Shown: positions 26,907 to 35,043, counted from the first letter of the stretch. The stretch is DNA of 40,516 bases from Burkholderiales bacterium (GCA_025363275.1 JANYEE010000242.1:1-40516), one strand, 5' to 3'. The notes: generated from the letters alone by a model not told the origin. Translations and numbers: made by a program.

Positions 26907-27869
26907 ATGCTCTACAAACGCAACCCCCAACTCAACCGGCACGGTGAGCTGATTCACTTGCTCTCGATAGAAGGCCTGTCCAAGAATGTGCTGACCCACA
27001 TTCTGGATACCGCCACCAACTTCGTCTCGGTGAACGACCGTGAAGTGAAGAAGGTGCCGCTGCTGCGCGGTAAAAGTGTTTTCAATCTCTTCTTTGAAAA
27101 CTCGACCCGCACCCGCACCACGTTTGAGATCGCCGCCACGCGCCTCAGCGCCGATGTGATCAATCTTGACATCGCCCGCTCCAGCGCGTCCAAAGGCGAG
27201 TCTTTGCTCGACACCATCGCCAACCTGAGCGCGATGGCGGCGGACATGTTTGTGGTGCGACACAGCGAATCTGGCGCCCCCTACTTGATTGCCCAGCACG
27301 TTGCGCCCCATGTGCACGTGATCAATGCCGGTGATGGCCGCCACGCCCACCCCACCCAGGGCCTGCTGGACATGTTCACTATCCGGCACTTCAAGAAAGA
27401 TTTCAGCAATCTCACCGTTGCCATCGTGGGTGACGTGCTGCACTCACGTGTGGCCCGTTCGGACATCCACGCGCTAACGACCTTGGGCTGCGCCGAAGTG
27501 CGCGTGGTCGGGCCCAAAACCATCGTGCCCTCTGACATGGCCCAGATGGGCGTGCGCGTGTGCCACACGCTAGAGGAGGGCATCAAAGACTGCGACGTGA
27601 TCATCATGCTGCGCCTGCAAAACGAACGTATGAGTGGCGCGCTGCTGCCCTCATCGCACGAGTTTTTCAAGAGCTTCGGCCTGACGCCCGAGAAGCTGCA
27701 GTTGGCTAAACCCGACGCTATCGTCATGCACCCCGGCCCAATTAATCGCGGTGTAGAAATTGACTCGGCGGTGGTGGACGGCCAGCAAAGCGTGGTCTTG
27801 CCGCAGGTGACCTTTGGTATTGCAGTGCGCATGGCGGTAATGAGTATCGTGGCGAGTAACGAGGCCTAA
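26907..27869 (+). CDS. pyrB: Aspartate carbamoyltransferase catalytic subunit
   Basis: This enzyme condenses carbamoyl phosphate with aspartate, the committed step of pyrimidine synthesis. The carbamoyl-phosphate motif STRTRT is at residues 66-71, with the [12 protein letters not shown] and [13 protein letters not shown] blocks that bind carbamoyl phosphate and aspartate. Length (320) is normal. The ATG at 26907 with GGAAGG upstream is chosen; the frame runs back to 26871 through the intergenic repeat. PyrX starts 16 bp after its stop, suggesting assembly of a PyrB-PyrX holoenzyme of the Pseudomonas type. No regulatory pyrI is nearby. Confidence 0.96.
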   Translation: MLYKRNPQLNRHGELIHLLSIEGLSKNVLTHILDTATNFVSVNDREVKKVPLLRGKSVFNLFFENSTRTRTTFEIAATRLSADVINLDIARSSASKGESLLDTIANLSAMAADMFVVRHSESGAPYLIAQHVAPHVHVINAGDGRHAHPTQGLLDMFTIRHFKKDFSNLTVAIVGDVLHSRVARSDIHALTTLGCAEVRVVGPKTIVPSDMAQMGVRVCHTLEEGIKDCDVIIMLRLQNERMSGALLPSSHEFFKSFGLTPEKLQLAKPDAIVMHPGPINRGVEIDSAVVDGQQSVVLPQVTFGIAVRMAVMSIVASNEA

Positions 27870-27885
27870 GCTGGAGAAAATAGCA

Positions 27886-29172
27886 ATGAACCTTCTGATT
27901 CAAGGCGGCCGTGTGGTCGACCCCGGCTCCAAGCACGATGCTGTTGCCCACGTGGCCGTGAGCGATGGCAAGATTCTGGCTATCGGGCAAGTGCCTGCAG
28001 GTTTTAAACCCGACGCCACGGTGGATGCCGCAGGCTGCGTGGTCTGCCCCGGCCTGGTAGATTTGTCGGTGCGCCTGCGCGAGCCTGGTTACGAACACGA
28101 AGGCATGCTGGCCTCTGAGCTGGCCGCTGCGGTGGCCGGCGGCATCACCAGCGTAGTGTGCCCGCCGGATACCGACCCCGTGCTGGACGAGATCGGTCTG
28201 GTCGAAATGCTGCGTTACCGCTCCGAGCGCCTGGGTCAGGCGCGTGTTTTCCCCTTGGGTGCTTTGACCAAAAACTTGCAGGGCGAGGTTCTCACGGAAA
28301 TGCTGCAACTCACGCAAGCGGGCTGCGTCGGCTTCAGCCAGGCCGAGGTGCCGTTGGTCAACACCCAGGTATTGCAGCGTGCGCTGCAATACGCCAGCAC
28401 CTTTGGCTATGCGGTGTGGCTGCGACCGCAAGACTATTACCTGGGCCAGGGCGTGGCGGCCAGTGGCCCGCTGGCCACGCGTATGGGTCTGAGTGGCGTG
28501 CCCGTGGCGGCTGAAACCATTGCACTGCATACGATCTTTGAACTGGTACGCGCCACGGGTGCCCGCGTGCACTTGTGCCGTATCAGCAGCGCGGCCGGTG
28601 TGACCCTGGTGCGGGATGCCAAGGCGCAAGGCCTGCCGGTGACCTGTGATGTGAGCATGAACTCATTGCACCTGACCGATGTGGACATTGGCTACTTTGA
28701 CAGTCGCATGCGCCTGAACCCGCCGCTGCGCCAGCAGCGCGACCGTGACGCCCTGCGCGCCGGGCTGGCCGATGCAACGATTGACGCACTGGTGTCCGAC
28801 CATACCCCGGTGGATGCCGATGCCAAGGTCTTGCCCTTTGCCGAATGCGAGCCCGGTGCCACCGGCCTGGAGCTGCTGTTGAGCTTGATGCTGAAGTGGG
28901 CGCAGGAGATGAAAGTGCCAGTCGAAAGAGCACTGGGTACCGTCACTACGCGGGCTGCGCAAGTCATTGGCGCATCAGCGGGCCAAGCGGGCCAGCTAAC
29001 ACTTGGCGCAGTGGCAGATATTTGCGTGTTTGACCCTGCGGCGTACTGGATCGTCACACCCGCTGAATTGAAGAGCCAGGGGCGTCACACTCCCTTCAGC
29101 GGACTAGAGCTTCCGGGTGTGGTGCGTGCCACCGTGGCGGGTGGCCGTCTGGCCTACCAAGCCACACGATAG
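27886..29172 (+). CDS. pyrX: Dihydroorotase-like PyrX, probably non-catalytic
   Basis: This 428-residue amidohydrolase-fold protein is related to type I dihydroorotase. In active enzymes the metal-binding motif reads H-x-H-x-R-E-P; here it is S61-V-R63-L-R-E-P, so both histidines are gone. The third and fourth ligand regions read VWLRPQDYYL and HLCRISS, where active enzymes have His, so those ligands also appear lost; the final acidic SDHTPV region keeps its Asp. Such PyrC-prime/PyrX proteins are known in Pseudomonas as structural partners of aspartate transcarbamoylase. The gene follows pyrB by 16 bp with GGAG upstream. A separate active dihydroorotase must be encoded elsewhere. Confidence 0.88.
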   Translation: MNLLIQGGRVVDPGSKHDAVAHVAVSDGKILAIGQVPAGFKPDATVDAAGCVVCPGLVDLSVRLREPGYEHEGMLASELAAAVAGGITSVVCPPDTDPVLDEIGLVEMLRYRSERLGQARVFPLGALTKNLQGEVLTEMLQLTQAGCVGFSQAEVPLVNTQVLQRALQYASTFGYAVWLRPQDYYLGQGVAASGPLATRMGLSGVPVAAETIALHTIFELVRATGARVHLCRISSAAGVTLVRDAKAQGLPVTCDVSMNSLHLTDVDIGYFDSRMRLNPPLRQQRDRDALRAGLADATIDALVSDHTPVDADAKVLPFAECEPGATGLELLLSLMLKWAQEMKVPVERALGTVTTRAAQVIGASAGQAGQLTLGAVADICVFDPAAYWIVTPAELKSQGRHTPFSGLELPGVVRATVAGGRLAYQATR

Positions 29173-29196
29173 AAAGTTCTTCATGAAAGTTTCTTC

Positions 29197-29934
29197 GTGA
29201 AAGCCTTGCGCGCGGCCTGGCGGCTGTGGCGTGTCGCTATCCATTTGGCGCGCGGCTTGTGGATCATCCATCGCGTATTTCCCCGACTGTCCACCGCAGA
29301 GCAAGAGGCCCGAGTCCAGGCCTGGGCCATCACCATGTTGGACCGCCTGGCATTTCAACTGGTAGTGCGAGGTCAGCCGTCGAGTGGCCCAGTGCTGCTC
29401 GCTTCCAATCATATTTCGTGGGCCGATATTGTGGTGATGCATGCTGCTCGCCATTGCCGCTTCATCTCCAAGGATGATGTCAAACATTGGCCCATCGTAG
29501 GTACTTTGGCCACAGCTGCTGGCACGCTTTATATCTCTCGAAAATCTCCGCGTGATGCAATGCGCGTGGTGCACCATATGGTGGAATGCTTGAAAGCGGG
29601 CGATGTACTGGCCGTGTTCCCGGAGGGTACGACGGGCGATGGTTCCACACTACTGCCGTTTCATGGGAATTTGTTGCAGGCTGCTATCTCCGCTGATGCT
29701 CCGGTGCAGCCAGTGGCCTTGTCGTTCCGTGATGTGGCAACTGCCACGCGCAGCGTGGCGCCGTGCTATATCGGCGATGACACGTTGCTTGAATCGCTGT
29801 GGCGCACTTTGCGTGCGGACACGGTACAGGTGGTGGTGGAGTTCGGGGCACCACAATGGGCCTGCGGACGCGATCGTCGCCAATGGGCACTGGAACTACA
29901 TACAACCATTGCAAGTCTTCGTAGCCAGACATAA
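29197..29934 (+). CDS. plsC: 1-acyl-sn-glycerol-3-phosphate acyltransferase
   Basis: PlsC acylates lysophosphatidic acid to phosphatidic acid at the inner membrane. The catalytic HX4D motif is H72-I-S-W-A-D77 (in NHISWAD) and the second block is FPEGTTGDG (about 146-154). A hydrophobic N-terminal stretch (about 8-30) may anchor it. Length (245) is normal. The start is a GTG preceded by a near-duplicate ATGAAAG context at 29182, which opens a five-codon frame (MKVSS) and stops. It lies 24 bp after pyrX and may be part of the same transcript. Orthologues often show this type of arrangement, but lysophospholipid substrate details are unknown. Confidence 0.88.
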   Translation: MKALRAAWRLWRVAIHLARGLWIIHRVFPRLSTAEQEARVQAWAITMLDRLAFQLVVRGQPSSGPVLLASNHISWADIVVMHAARHCRFISKDDVKHWPIVGTLATAAGTLYISRKSPRDAMRVVHHMVECLKAGDVLAVFPEGTTGDGSTLLPFHGNLLQAAISADAPVQPVALSFRDVATATRSVAPCYIGDDTLLESLWRTLRADTVQVVVEFGAPQWACGRDRRQWALELHTTIASLRSQT

Positions 29935-29945
29935 ATTTACAAGTT

Positions 29946-30009
29946 CGCTATTATTTTTATAGCTGCCAAGTAAGCAAATACCTGGGCTACAGACCGATAT
30001 GATTATAAA
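29946..30009 (+). repeat. 64-bp dispersed repeat, copy 3
   Basis: This is the third copy of the 64-bp repeat, in the CGCTAT to TAAA orientation. It has the clearest terminal hairpin, GCTAT-TATTTTT-ATAGC, and the invariant ACCTGGGC. It lies between convergent plsC and comEA. Confidence 0.8.
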
Positions 30010-30083
30010 TATCGCCTGTAGGGTTAAAAAATGATTGGGAATTCAAAGTACCGTCTGGCGTGTACCACCAGTCAAAAGAACGC

Positions 30084-30512
30084 TTACTTTTTTGCAGCAC
30101 TTGCGGCTGGCTGAGCGGGCTTGGCCTCTTTGGCTTCTTTAGCTGCCGCCTTCTTAGCAGCCTTTTCATCTGCCTTGGCCTTCTTGGCCGCATCCATATC
30201 GGCCTTCGCTTGGGTTTTAGTGTCTACTTTGGCGGCAGGTGCAGCACCTGCAAATGCGGAACCATTCACGGTCAGCCCTTCAGCCGAAAACTTGGCCGCA
30301 TTGCCATCGCCCACTCCATTCACGCGGGTGATGAAGTCAGCCCAGTCCTTGAAGCTGCCTTTTTTGCGCTCATCGATGATCTTGCCTGAAATCGCAGGGC
30401 CAATACCCTTGATGCCGTCCAAGTCTGCGGCCGTAGCCTTATTGACATCGATCGCGGCGAACGCCGCAAAAGCGTAAAACATAGCTAGCACGGCCAGAAT
30501 TTTTTTCAACAT
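30084..30512 (-). CDS. ComEA-type helix-hairpin-helix protein
   Basis: This is a small secreted protein of the ComEA/HhH family, which binds double-stranded DNA, in several species during uptake for transformation. A signal peptide (1-19, FAAFAA) is followed by a helix-hairpin-helix pair with VNKATAADLDGIKGIGPAISGKIIDERK (described by position, about 22-50) and a second hairpin with FITRVNGVGDGNAAKF. The C-terminal half is unusual: a Lys/Ala-rich tail with repeated KKA and KEA units (about 92-142), probably DNA- or surface-binding. The frame ends GCA-AAA-AAG-TAA, containing an A6 tract; see findings. Length (142) is larger than many ComEA relatives because of the tail. Confidence 0.8.
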   Translation of the reverse strand: MLKKILAVLAMFYAFAAFAAIDVNKATAADLDGIKGIGPAISGKIIDERKKGSFKDWADFITRVNGVGDGNAAKFSAEGLTVNGSAFAGAAPAAKVDTKTQAKADMDAAKKAKADEKAAKKAAAKEAKEAKPAQPAASAAKK

Positions 30513-30641
30513 GGAGTAGCTCCTAGAAGTAAATGGTCAGATTGCAGTGAATGAATGCGCAACTGAGCGCGCGATCCACTATAACGTTGGCGTTCGAAGC
30601 CGGGTTGACGATCCGGCATGCTAAAGCTCTGGACACAGACT

Positions 30642-30716
30642 TGGTGCCTTCGACAGGAATCGAACCTGTATCTGCCCCTTAGGAGGGGGCCGTTCTATCC
30701 ATTGAACTACGAAGAC
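30642..30716 (-). tRNA. tRNA-Arg (anticodon CCU)
   Basis: Read on the minus strand the segment folds as a complete cloverleaf. The acceptor stem GTCTTCG pairs with CGAAGGC (one T-G wobble), the D arm is GTTC/GAAC, the anticodon stem GCCCC/GGGGC encloses the loop CTCCTAA with anticodon CCU, and the T arm ACAGG/CCTGT encloses TTCGATT. The discriminator base is A and CCA is encoded. The anticodon reads the AGG arginine codon. The gene lies between the VWA gene and comEA, on the same strand as both. Confidence 0.96.
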
Positions 30717-30778
30717 AGCGGCGCGATTGTGCCCTACTCAGTTGAGGACGGAGCTAAAGGTCTGTCCCGCCAACATAT

Positions 30779-31987
30779 TCATTTTGTCAAATGCCGCATA
30801 GCCTCTTCCAGACCCTTGAGGGTGAGTGGGTACATGCGGTTGTGCACGATTTGCTGAATAACGCTGATGCTTTGGCGGTATTCCCATACACCTTGCGGCT
30901 CGGGGTTAATCCAGGCGAATTTCGGGAAGGCGTGGATCAGCCGTTGCAGCCATTCGGCGCCGGGCTCTTCATTGTTGTATTCCACACTGCCGCCGGGTTG
31001 CAAAATCTCATACGGGCTCATCGTGGCGTCACCCACAAAGATCAGTTTGTAATCCTTGTTGTACTTGCGGATGATGTCCCAGGTCTCAAACTTCTCGGCA
31101 AAGCGGCGGCGATTGTTTTTCCACATGAAGTCGTACACGCAGTTGTGGAAGTAATAGAACTCCAGGTGCTTGAACTCGGTCTTGGTCGCGCTGAACAACT
31201 CTTCCACCCGCTGGATATGGTCGTCCATGGTGCCACCCACGTCCATCAGCAGCAGCACCTTCACATTGTTGTGGCGCTCGGGCCGCATCTTGATGTCCAA
31301 GTAGCCCGCGTTGGCCGCCGTTTTGCTGATGGTGGTCTCCAGGTCCAGCTCGTCCTCATGGCCCTCGCGGGCAAACTTGCGCAGGCGGCGCAGCGCCACC
31401 TTGATGTTGCGCGTGCCCAGTTCCTGGGTGTCGTCGTAGTCTTTGTAGCTGCGCTGATCCCACACTTTCACCGCGCTGCGGTTGCGGCTTTTGTCCTGGC
31501 CGATGCGGATGCCTTGCGGATTGTTGCCATACGCGCCAAACGGCGATGTGCCGCCCGTACCAATCCATTTGGAACCGCCTTCGTGGCGTTCCTTTTGCTC
31601 TTCCAGCCGCTTTTTGAGCGTGTCCATCAGCTCGTCCCAGCCCATTTTCTGCAGCTTGGCCAGCTCTTCAGGCGACAGCATGCCCTCGAGATTCTTGCGC
31701 AGCCACTCGGCGGGGATGTCCTTGGTGAAGTCCGCCACCATGTCGATGCCCTTGAAGTAAGCACCAAAGGCCCGGTCGAACTTGTCGTAGTGCTTTTCGT
31801 CCTTCACCAAAGCGGTGCGGCTCAGGTAATAGAAGTCATCGATCTTGTAACCCGCCGGTCCATCGTTGCCCATCGCCCCCTGGGGCCCGACCACGCCTTT
31901 TTGCAGGGCTTCGAGCAAGGTCAAGTATTCCTTGACCGAAACCGGCAGCTTGGCCGAACGCAGGGTGTAGAAGAAGTCAAGAAGCAT
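30779..31987 (-). CDS. VWA domain (CoxE-like) protein
   Basis: This 402-residue protein pairs with the MoxR ATPase upstream. MoxR-VWA pairs act as chaperone-like machines that help assemble or activate metal enzymes. The N-terminal helical region has FFYTLRSAKLPVSVKEYLTLLEAL, and a von Willebrand A domain occupies about residues 215-390. The MIDAS motif reads DVGGTMD where canonical is DxSxS, so metal binding may be altered, followed by FVGDATMSPYEIL. A conserved RSYKDYDDTQELGTRNIKVALRRLR region precedes it. It starts 18 bp after the acetyltransferase stop and ends the four-gene unit; tRNA-Arg follows. Confidence 0.85.
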   Translation of the reverse strand: MLLDFFYTLRSAKLPVSVKEYLTLLEALQKGVVGPQGAMGNDGPAGYKIDDFYYLSRTALVKDEKHYDKFDRAFGAYFKGIDMVADFTKDIPAEWLRKNLEGMLSPEELAKLQKMGWDELMDTLKKRLEEQKERHEGGSKWIGTGGTSPFGAYGNNPQGIRIGQDKSRNRSAVKVWDQRSYKDYDDTQELGTRNIKVALRRLRKFAREGHEDELDLETTISKTAANAGYLDIKMRPERHNNVKVLLLMDVGGTMDDHIQRVEELFSATKTEFKHLEFYYFHNCVYDFMWKNNRRRFAEKFETWDIIRKYNKDYKLIFVGDATMSPYEILQPGGSVEYNNEEPGAEWLQRLIHAFPKFAWINPEPQGVWEYRQSISVIQQIVHNRMYPLTLKGLEEAMRHLTK

Positions 31988-32005
31988 GGCAGTCCCCCGA
32001 TCTGA

Positions 32006-32602
32006 TTAACTGCGTGGCCTGTCCAGCAAATACAGCAGTTGGGCCTTCACCTCGGGCCACTCGCCGCTGCGCAGGCTGTACATCACGGTGTCGCGGATGG
32101 TGCCGTCGCGCCGCAGCGCGTGGCCGCGGATCACGCCGTCTTTCTTGGCGCCCAAGCGCTCAATCGCGGCTTGGCTGGCAAAGTTGAAGTTGTCCGTCCG
32201 CCAGCCCACCACATGGCAGTCCAACGTCTCAAACGCGTGCGTAAGCATTAGCAGTTTGCAGGTAGTATTGACATGCGTGCGCTGGCTGCTTTTGCCATAC
32301 CAGGTGTAGCCAATTTCCACGCGCTTTACCGCGGGCACGATATCGTGGTAACTGGTGCAGCCCAGCACTTTGCCGTTGTCAGCCTCGATCACCGCAAACG
32401 CAAGCCGGTTGCCTGCTTGGCGCATGGCCAGCGCGCTTTCAATATACGCTCGCATGGCTTCGGGCTCAGGCACCGAGGTCACTCGAATGTTCCACAGCGC
32501 ACCATCAGCAGCCGCAGCGTGCAAGCCTGGTTCGTGCTCAAGTGCCAGGGGCACCAGTTGCACACCGCGAATGCTTAAAGTGACGGGCTCCACAAACGCC
32601 AT
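32006..32602 (-). CDS. GNAT family N-acetyltransferase
   Basis: This is a GCN5-related acetyltransferase of the RimJ/RimL-like subgroup, which transfers acetyl from acetyl-CoA to a protein or small molecule. Recognisable elements are the central beta-hairpin FAVIEADNGKVLGCTSYHDI, the RVEIGYTWYGKSSQRTHVNTTCKLLMLTHAFE acetyl-CoA-binding helix region (positions about 95-130) and the C-terminal AIERLGAKKDGVIRGHALRRDGTIRDTVMYSL. The ATG at 32602 is chosen; the longer frame to 32758 runs through the small membrane gene. The ends are 2 bp from the upstream gene and 18 bp from the VWA gene, so it is part of the MoxR unit. Its substrate is unknown. Confidence 0.85.
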   Translation of the reverse strand: MAFVEPVTLSIRGVQLVPLALEHEPGLHAAAADGALWNIRVTSVPEPEAMRAYIESALAMRQAGNRLAFAVIEADNGKVLGCTSYHDIVPAVKRVEIGYTWYGKSSQRTHVNTTCKLLMLTHAFETLDCHVVGWRTDNFNFASQAAIERLGAKKDGVIRGHALRRDGTIRDTVMYSLRSGEWPEVKAQLLYLLDRPRS

Positions 32603-32604
32603 GT

Positions 32605-32829
32605 TTATTCCTTGGACCCAGAGGTTCGGCTGGCACGCCAGCGTTTGGCAATCTGCAGGCCTAGGCCACCGCCCACGCCCACCAACAAAATACCAAAGAT
32701 GCTGGCTGTGCCGTAGCCTGGCGCGAATACGTCCAGGCCCATCAAGCGCCCACCCCAAAAGCCCAGCAGCGCGCCGCCTACAAAGCCTACTGCGTCAGAC
32801 ACGCCCTCCATCAACGGGTTGTGCGCCAT
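32605..32829 (-). CDS. Small two-helix membrane protein
   Basis: This 74-residue protein is not recognised by name. It has two hydrophobic segments with glycine-rich packing, GFVGGALLGFWGGRLMG (about 15-31) and SIFGILLVGVGGGLGLQIA (about 43-61), then a basic tail RWRASRTSGSKE. Such small membrane proteins often sit beside a MoxR ATPase as accessory factors, but no function can be assigned. It starts 3 bp after the MoxR stop and ends 2 bp before the acetyltransferase start, so it is co-transcribed and probably translationally coupled. Confidence 0.75.
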   Translation of the reverse strand: MAHNPLMEGVSDAVGFVGGALLGFWGGRLMGLDVFAPGYGTASIFGILLVGVGGGLGLQIAKRWRASRTSGSKE

Positions 32830-32832
32830 GGC

Positions 32833-33687
32833 TTAGCGATTGTGGCGTTGCATGAACATCAGCTTCTCGAACAGAGTTACGTCCTGTTCATTCTTCAGCA
32901 AAGCTCCTACCAGCGGCGGCACCGCCATCTTGTCGTCTTTGCTTTGCAGGGCCTCGGCGGGAATGTCTTCGGCCAACAAGAGTTTGAGCCAATCCAGCAG
33001 CTCGCTGGTGGACGGCTTCTTCTTCAGGCCCGGCAGTCCGCGCACTTCAAAGAAAGTTTTCATAGCCGTGCTGACCAGTTCTTTCTTCAAATTCGGAAAA
33101 TGTACATCCACAATGCTTTGCATGGTGGTGGCATCGGGGAACTTGATGTAGTGGAAAAAGCAGCGGCGCAGGAACGCGTCGGGCAGCTCTTTCTCGTTAT
33201 TGGACGTAATGAACACCACCGGGCGGTGCTTGGCCTTAATGAGCTGGCGCGTCTCGTAGCAGTAAAACTCCATACGGTCGATTTCGCGCAGTAAGTCGTT
33301 GGGGAATTCGATGTCGGCCTTGTCTATCTCGTCAATCAACAGCGCTACGGGCTGGTCGGCGGTGAAGGCCTGCCACAGCACGCCCTTGATGATGTAGTTG
33401 TTGATGTCTTTGACCCGCTCGCCGCCGTCCACATCGGTGAGTTGGGAGTCGCGCAGGCGGCTCACGGCGTCGTATTCGTACAGACCCTGCTGGGCCTTGG
33501 TGGTCGATTTGATGTGCCACTGCAATAGCGGCATACCCAAAGCCTCTGCCACTTCCTCGGCAAGCATGGTCTTGCCGGTGCCGGGCTCGCCCTTGACCAG
33601 CAAAGGGCGCTGCAGCGTGATGGCCGCATTCACCGACAGCATCAAGTCCTGGGTGGCGACGTAATTCTTGGTTCCTTGGAATTTCAT
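32833..33687 (-). CDS. MoxR family AAA+ ATPase
   Basis: This AAA+ ATPase works with VWA-domain proteins as a chaperone, often in maturation of cofactor-containing enzymes. Walker A GEPGTGKTML (about 33-42), Walker B LLIDEIDKAD and sensor 1 FITSNNEKELPDAF are intact, and the arginine finger region RRCFFHYIKFPD is present. The ATG at 33687 gives 284 residues (MKFQGTKNYVATQDL); the longer frame reaches 33750. It is the first gene of the unit and is divergent from the cytochrome c4 gene, with 117 bp between starts. Confidence 0.93.
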   Translation of the reverse strand: MKFQGTKNYVATQDLMLSVNAAITLQRPLLVKGEPGTGKTMLAEEVAEALGMPLLQWHIKSTTKAQQGLYEYDAVSRLRDSQLTDVDGGERVKDINNYIIKGVLWQAFTADQPVALLIDEIDKADIEFPNDLLREIDRMEFYCYETRQLIKAKHRPVVFITSNNEKELPDAFLRRCFFHYIKFPDATTMQSIVDVHFPNLKKELVSTAMKTFFEVRGLPGLKKKPSTSELLDWLKLLLAEDIPAEALQSKDDKMAVPPLVGALLKNEQDVTLFEKLMFMQRHNR

Positions 33688-33753
33688 GGTGGGGCCTGCT
33701 GGACTAAATAAAACGGGTATGGTGCGGGTGCCGCTACGGGGCAACGTCATCGA

Positions 33754-33759
33754 TATAAT
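33754..33759 (+). promoter_or_regulatory. Candidate -10 box before the cytochrome c4 gene
   Basis: A perfect TATAAT lies 45 nt upstream of the cytochrome ATG, a usual distance. No recognisable -35 hexamer is 16-18 nt upstream, so the site is only a candidate. Confidence 0.3.
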
Positions 33760-33804
33760 CGCTTAGTCGATTTATACCAATCACCGTCTGATTGTCTGCG
33801 CAAA

Positions 33805-34470
33805 ATGAACAAACTGCTGTTGTCTCTGTCCGCCTTGCTCGTCGCTTCTGTGACAGCTTTCTCAGTCCATGCCGAAGAGGTCAAGGGCGATGCCAAAGCC
33901 GGACAAAAGAAAAATGCCATGTGCATTGGCTGCCACGGTATCGTGGGTTACCAGGCTAGCTTTCCTGAGATTCACAAGGTACCGATGATCTCGGGCCAGG
34001 GTGCGGCTTACATCACTTCAGCTTTAAATGCTTACAAACAAGGCGATCGCAAACATCCCACAATGCGCGGTGTTGCCCAGGCGCTGACAGACCAAGATAT
34101 GGCTGATTTGGCGGCGTTTTATTCTACGAACGGCGTGGTAGCCGGCGCGGCACCATTGGCCAAAGCTGCCGACGGTTCGGCCAAGGCAATGGAGTTGATC
34201 ACCAAGGGCGCATGCGCATCTTGCCATGGCGACAGCTTCAGCAAACCTTTGGACCCCAGCTACCCCAAGATTGCGGGCCAGCACAGCGACTATTTGTACG
34301 TTGCTCTCAAGTCGTATAAGACCGTCAACAACCCGCAAGTGGGGCGCGGCAACGCCATCATGGGCGGCGTGGCCAAGCAATTCTCCAACGCGGAGCTGAA
34401 GGAATTGGCTAACTACTTGGGTGGATTGCCGTCCGATTTGAAAGTGGTGCCTGAGAGTCGCTTCCGTTGA
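33805..34470 (+). CDS. Dihaem cytochrome c4-like protein
   Basis: This is a periplasmic electron carrier of 221 residues that typically hands electrons to a terminal oxidase. A signal peptide (1-23) precedes two homologous cytochrome c domains with haem-binding CIGCH (C40, C43, H44) and CASCH (C137, C140, H141). Candidate axial methionines lie in PMISGQG and in the IMGGVAKQFS stretch, as in cytochrome c4. The two-domain layout and the YLGGLPSDLK end are c4-like. It is divergent from moxR and followed by a clear intrinsic terminator. Confidence 0.93.
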   Translation: MNKLLLSLSALLVASVTAFSVHAEEVKGDAKAGQKKNAMCIGCHGIVGYQASFPEIHKVPMISGQGAAYITSALNAYKQGDRKHPTMRGVAQALTDQDMADLAAFYSTNGVVAGAAPLAKAADGSAKAMELITKGACASCHGDSFSKPLDPSYPKIAGQHSDYLYVALKSYKTVNNPQVGRGNAIMGGVAKQFSNAELKELANYLGGLPSDLKVVPESRFR

Positions 34471-34492
34471 ATCTCACCTCCCTCGAACTGAA

Positions 34493-34514
34493 GCCGCTTC
34501 TGAGCGGCTTTTTT
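34493..34514 (+). terminator. Intrinsic terminator of cytochrome c4 gene
   Basis: A stem GCCGCT/AGCGGC with a TTCTG-derived loop of 4 nt is followed by six T residues, 23 bp after the stop. It works on the plus strand; the opposite strand lacks a T-tract. Confidence 0.85.
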
Positions 34515-34542
34515 CATGCCCGTTTGTTTGGTAAGGGCCGAC

Positions 34543-34977
34543 TTAGTCTTTGGTCGCGTGTCGCTGAACGCAGGCGACGTACACATGGCCATCGGGCGGC
34601 CGACCAGACTGCTGGCTCTCCCATAACATCGTGCCTAGGCATTCCATGGCCTCATGGTGGGCATGGTGCAAAGAATCGCGTCTACGGGTGAGTAACTCTA
34701 CCGCCTGGCGAATGCCGCGGGGCTGGTCGATGCTGCACTGCTCGCTGATAGACAAGTGCATAGACAAGTGCAAAAACGGATTGGTTTGGCCTTCCTTGAC
34801 TTCGCCCATTGCGCGCAGAGCGGCTTCTTCATCGGCAAAGTCAGCGGCGTACTCGGGGTGCTCGTCCATCCACTGAGCTGCTATGGTTTCGATAGCTTCC
34901 ATGGCAGATCCTGTGCGGGCCTTGGCGTAGGTAGAGCAAAAAAAACGCCGAACATCGGCTTGAGAAGGACTAAACAT
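34543..34977 (-). CDS. DUF1841 family protein
   Basis: This is a conserved betaproteobacterial protein of unknown function matching DUF1841. The N-terminus MFSPSQADVRRFF, the central HPEY-ADF region, the block TNPFLHLSMHLSISEQCSIDQPRGIRQA (about 80-107) and the C-terminal HEAMECLGTMLWESQQSGRPPDG are the family signatures. At 144 residues it is full length. No signal peptide or membrane segment is present. It converges on the cytochrome gene. The block contains an exact 12-bp tandem duplication at DNA level (34748-34771), but the protein length is normal. Confidence 0.88.
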   Translation of the reverse strand: MFSPSQADVRRFFCSTYAKARTGSAMEAIETIAAQWMDEHPEYAADFADEEAALRAMGEVKEGQTNPFLHLSMHLSISEQCSIDQPRGIRQAVELLTRRRDSLHHAHHEAMECLGTMLWESQQSGRPPDGHVYVACVQRHATKD

Positions 34978-35043
34978 GCCATGAGATTACCATGGCAATT
35001 TAGTCCCCTGCACGATGTCCGGCATTGCGCTCAATCGTCGTGT

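Noticed and set aside
30791-32005. A 404-codon open frame on the plus strand
   Set aside because: It is the antisense shadow of the VWA gene. Its His/Val/Leu/Gln-rich composition matches reading the opposite strand of a GC-rich gene, and no family resemblance is seen.
34748-34771. Exact 12-bp tandem repeat in the DUF1841 gene
   Set aside because: The encoded LHLS-MHLS stretch is normal for the family in length, so it need not be a duplication.
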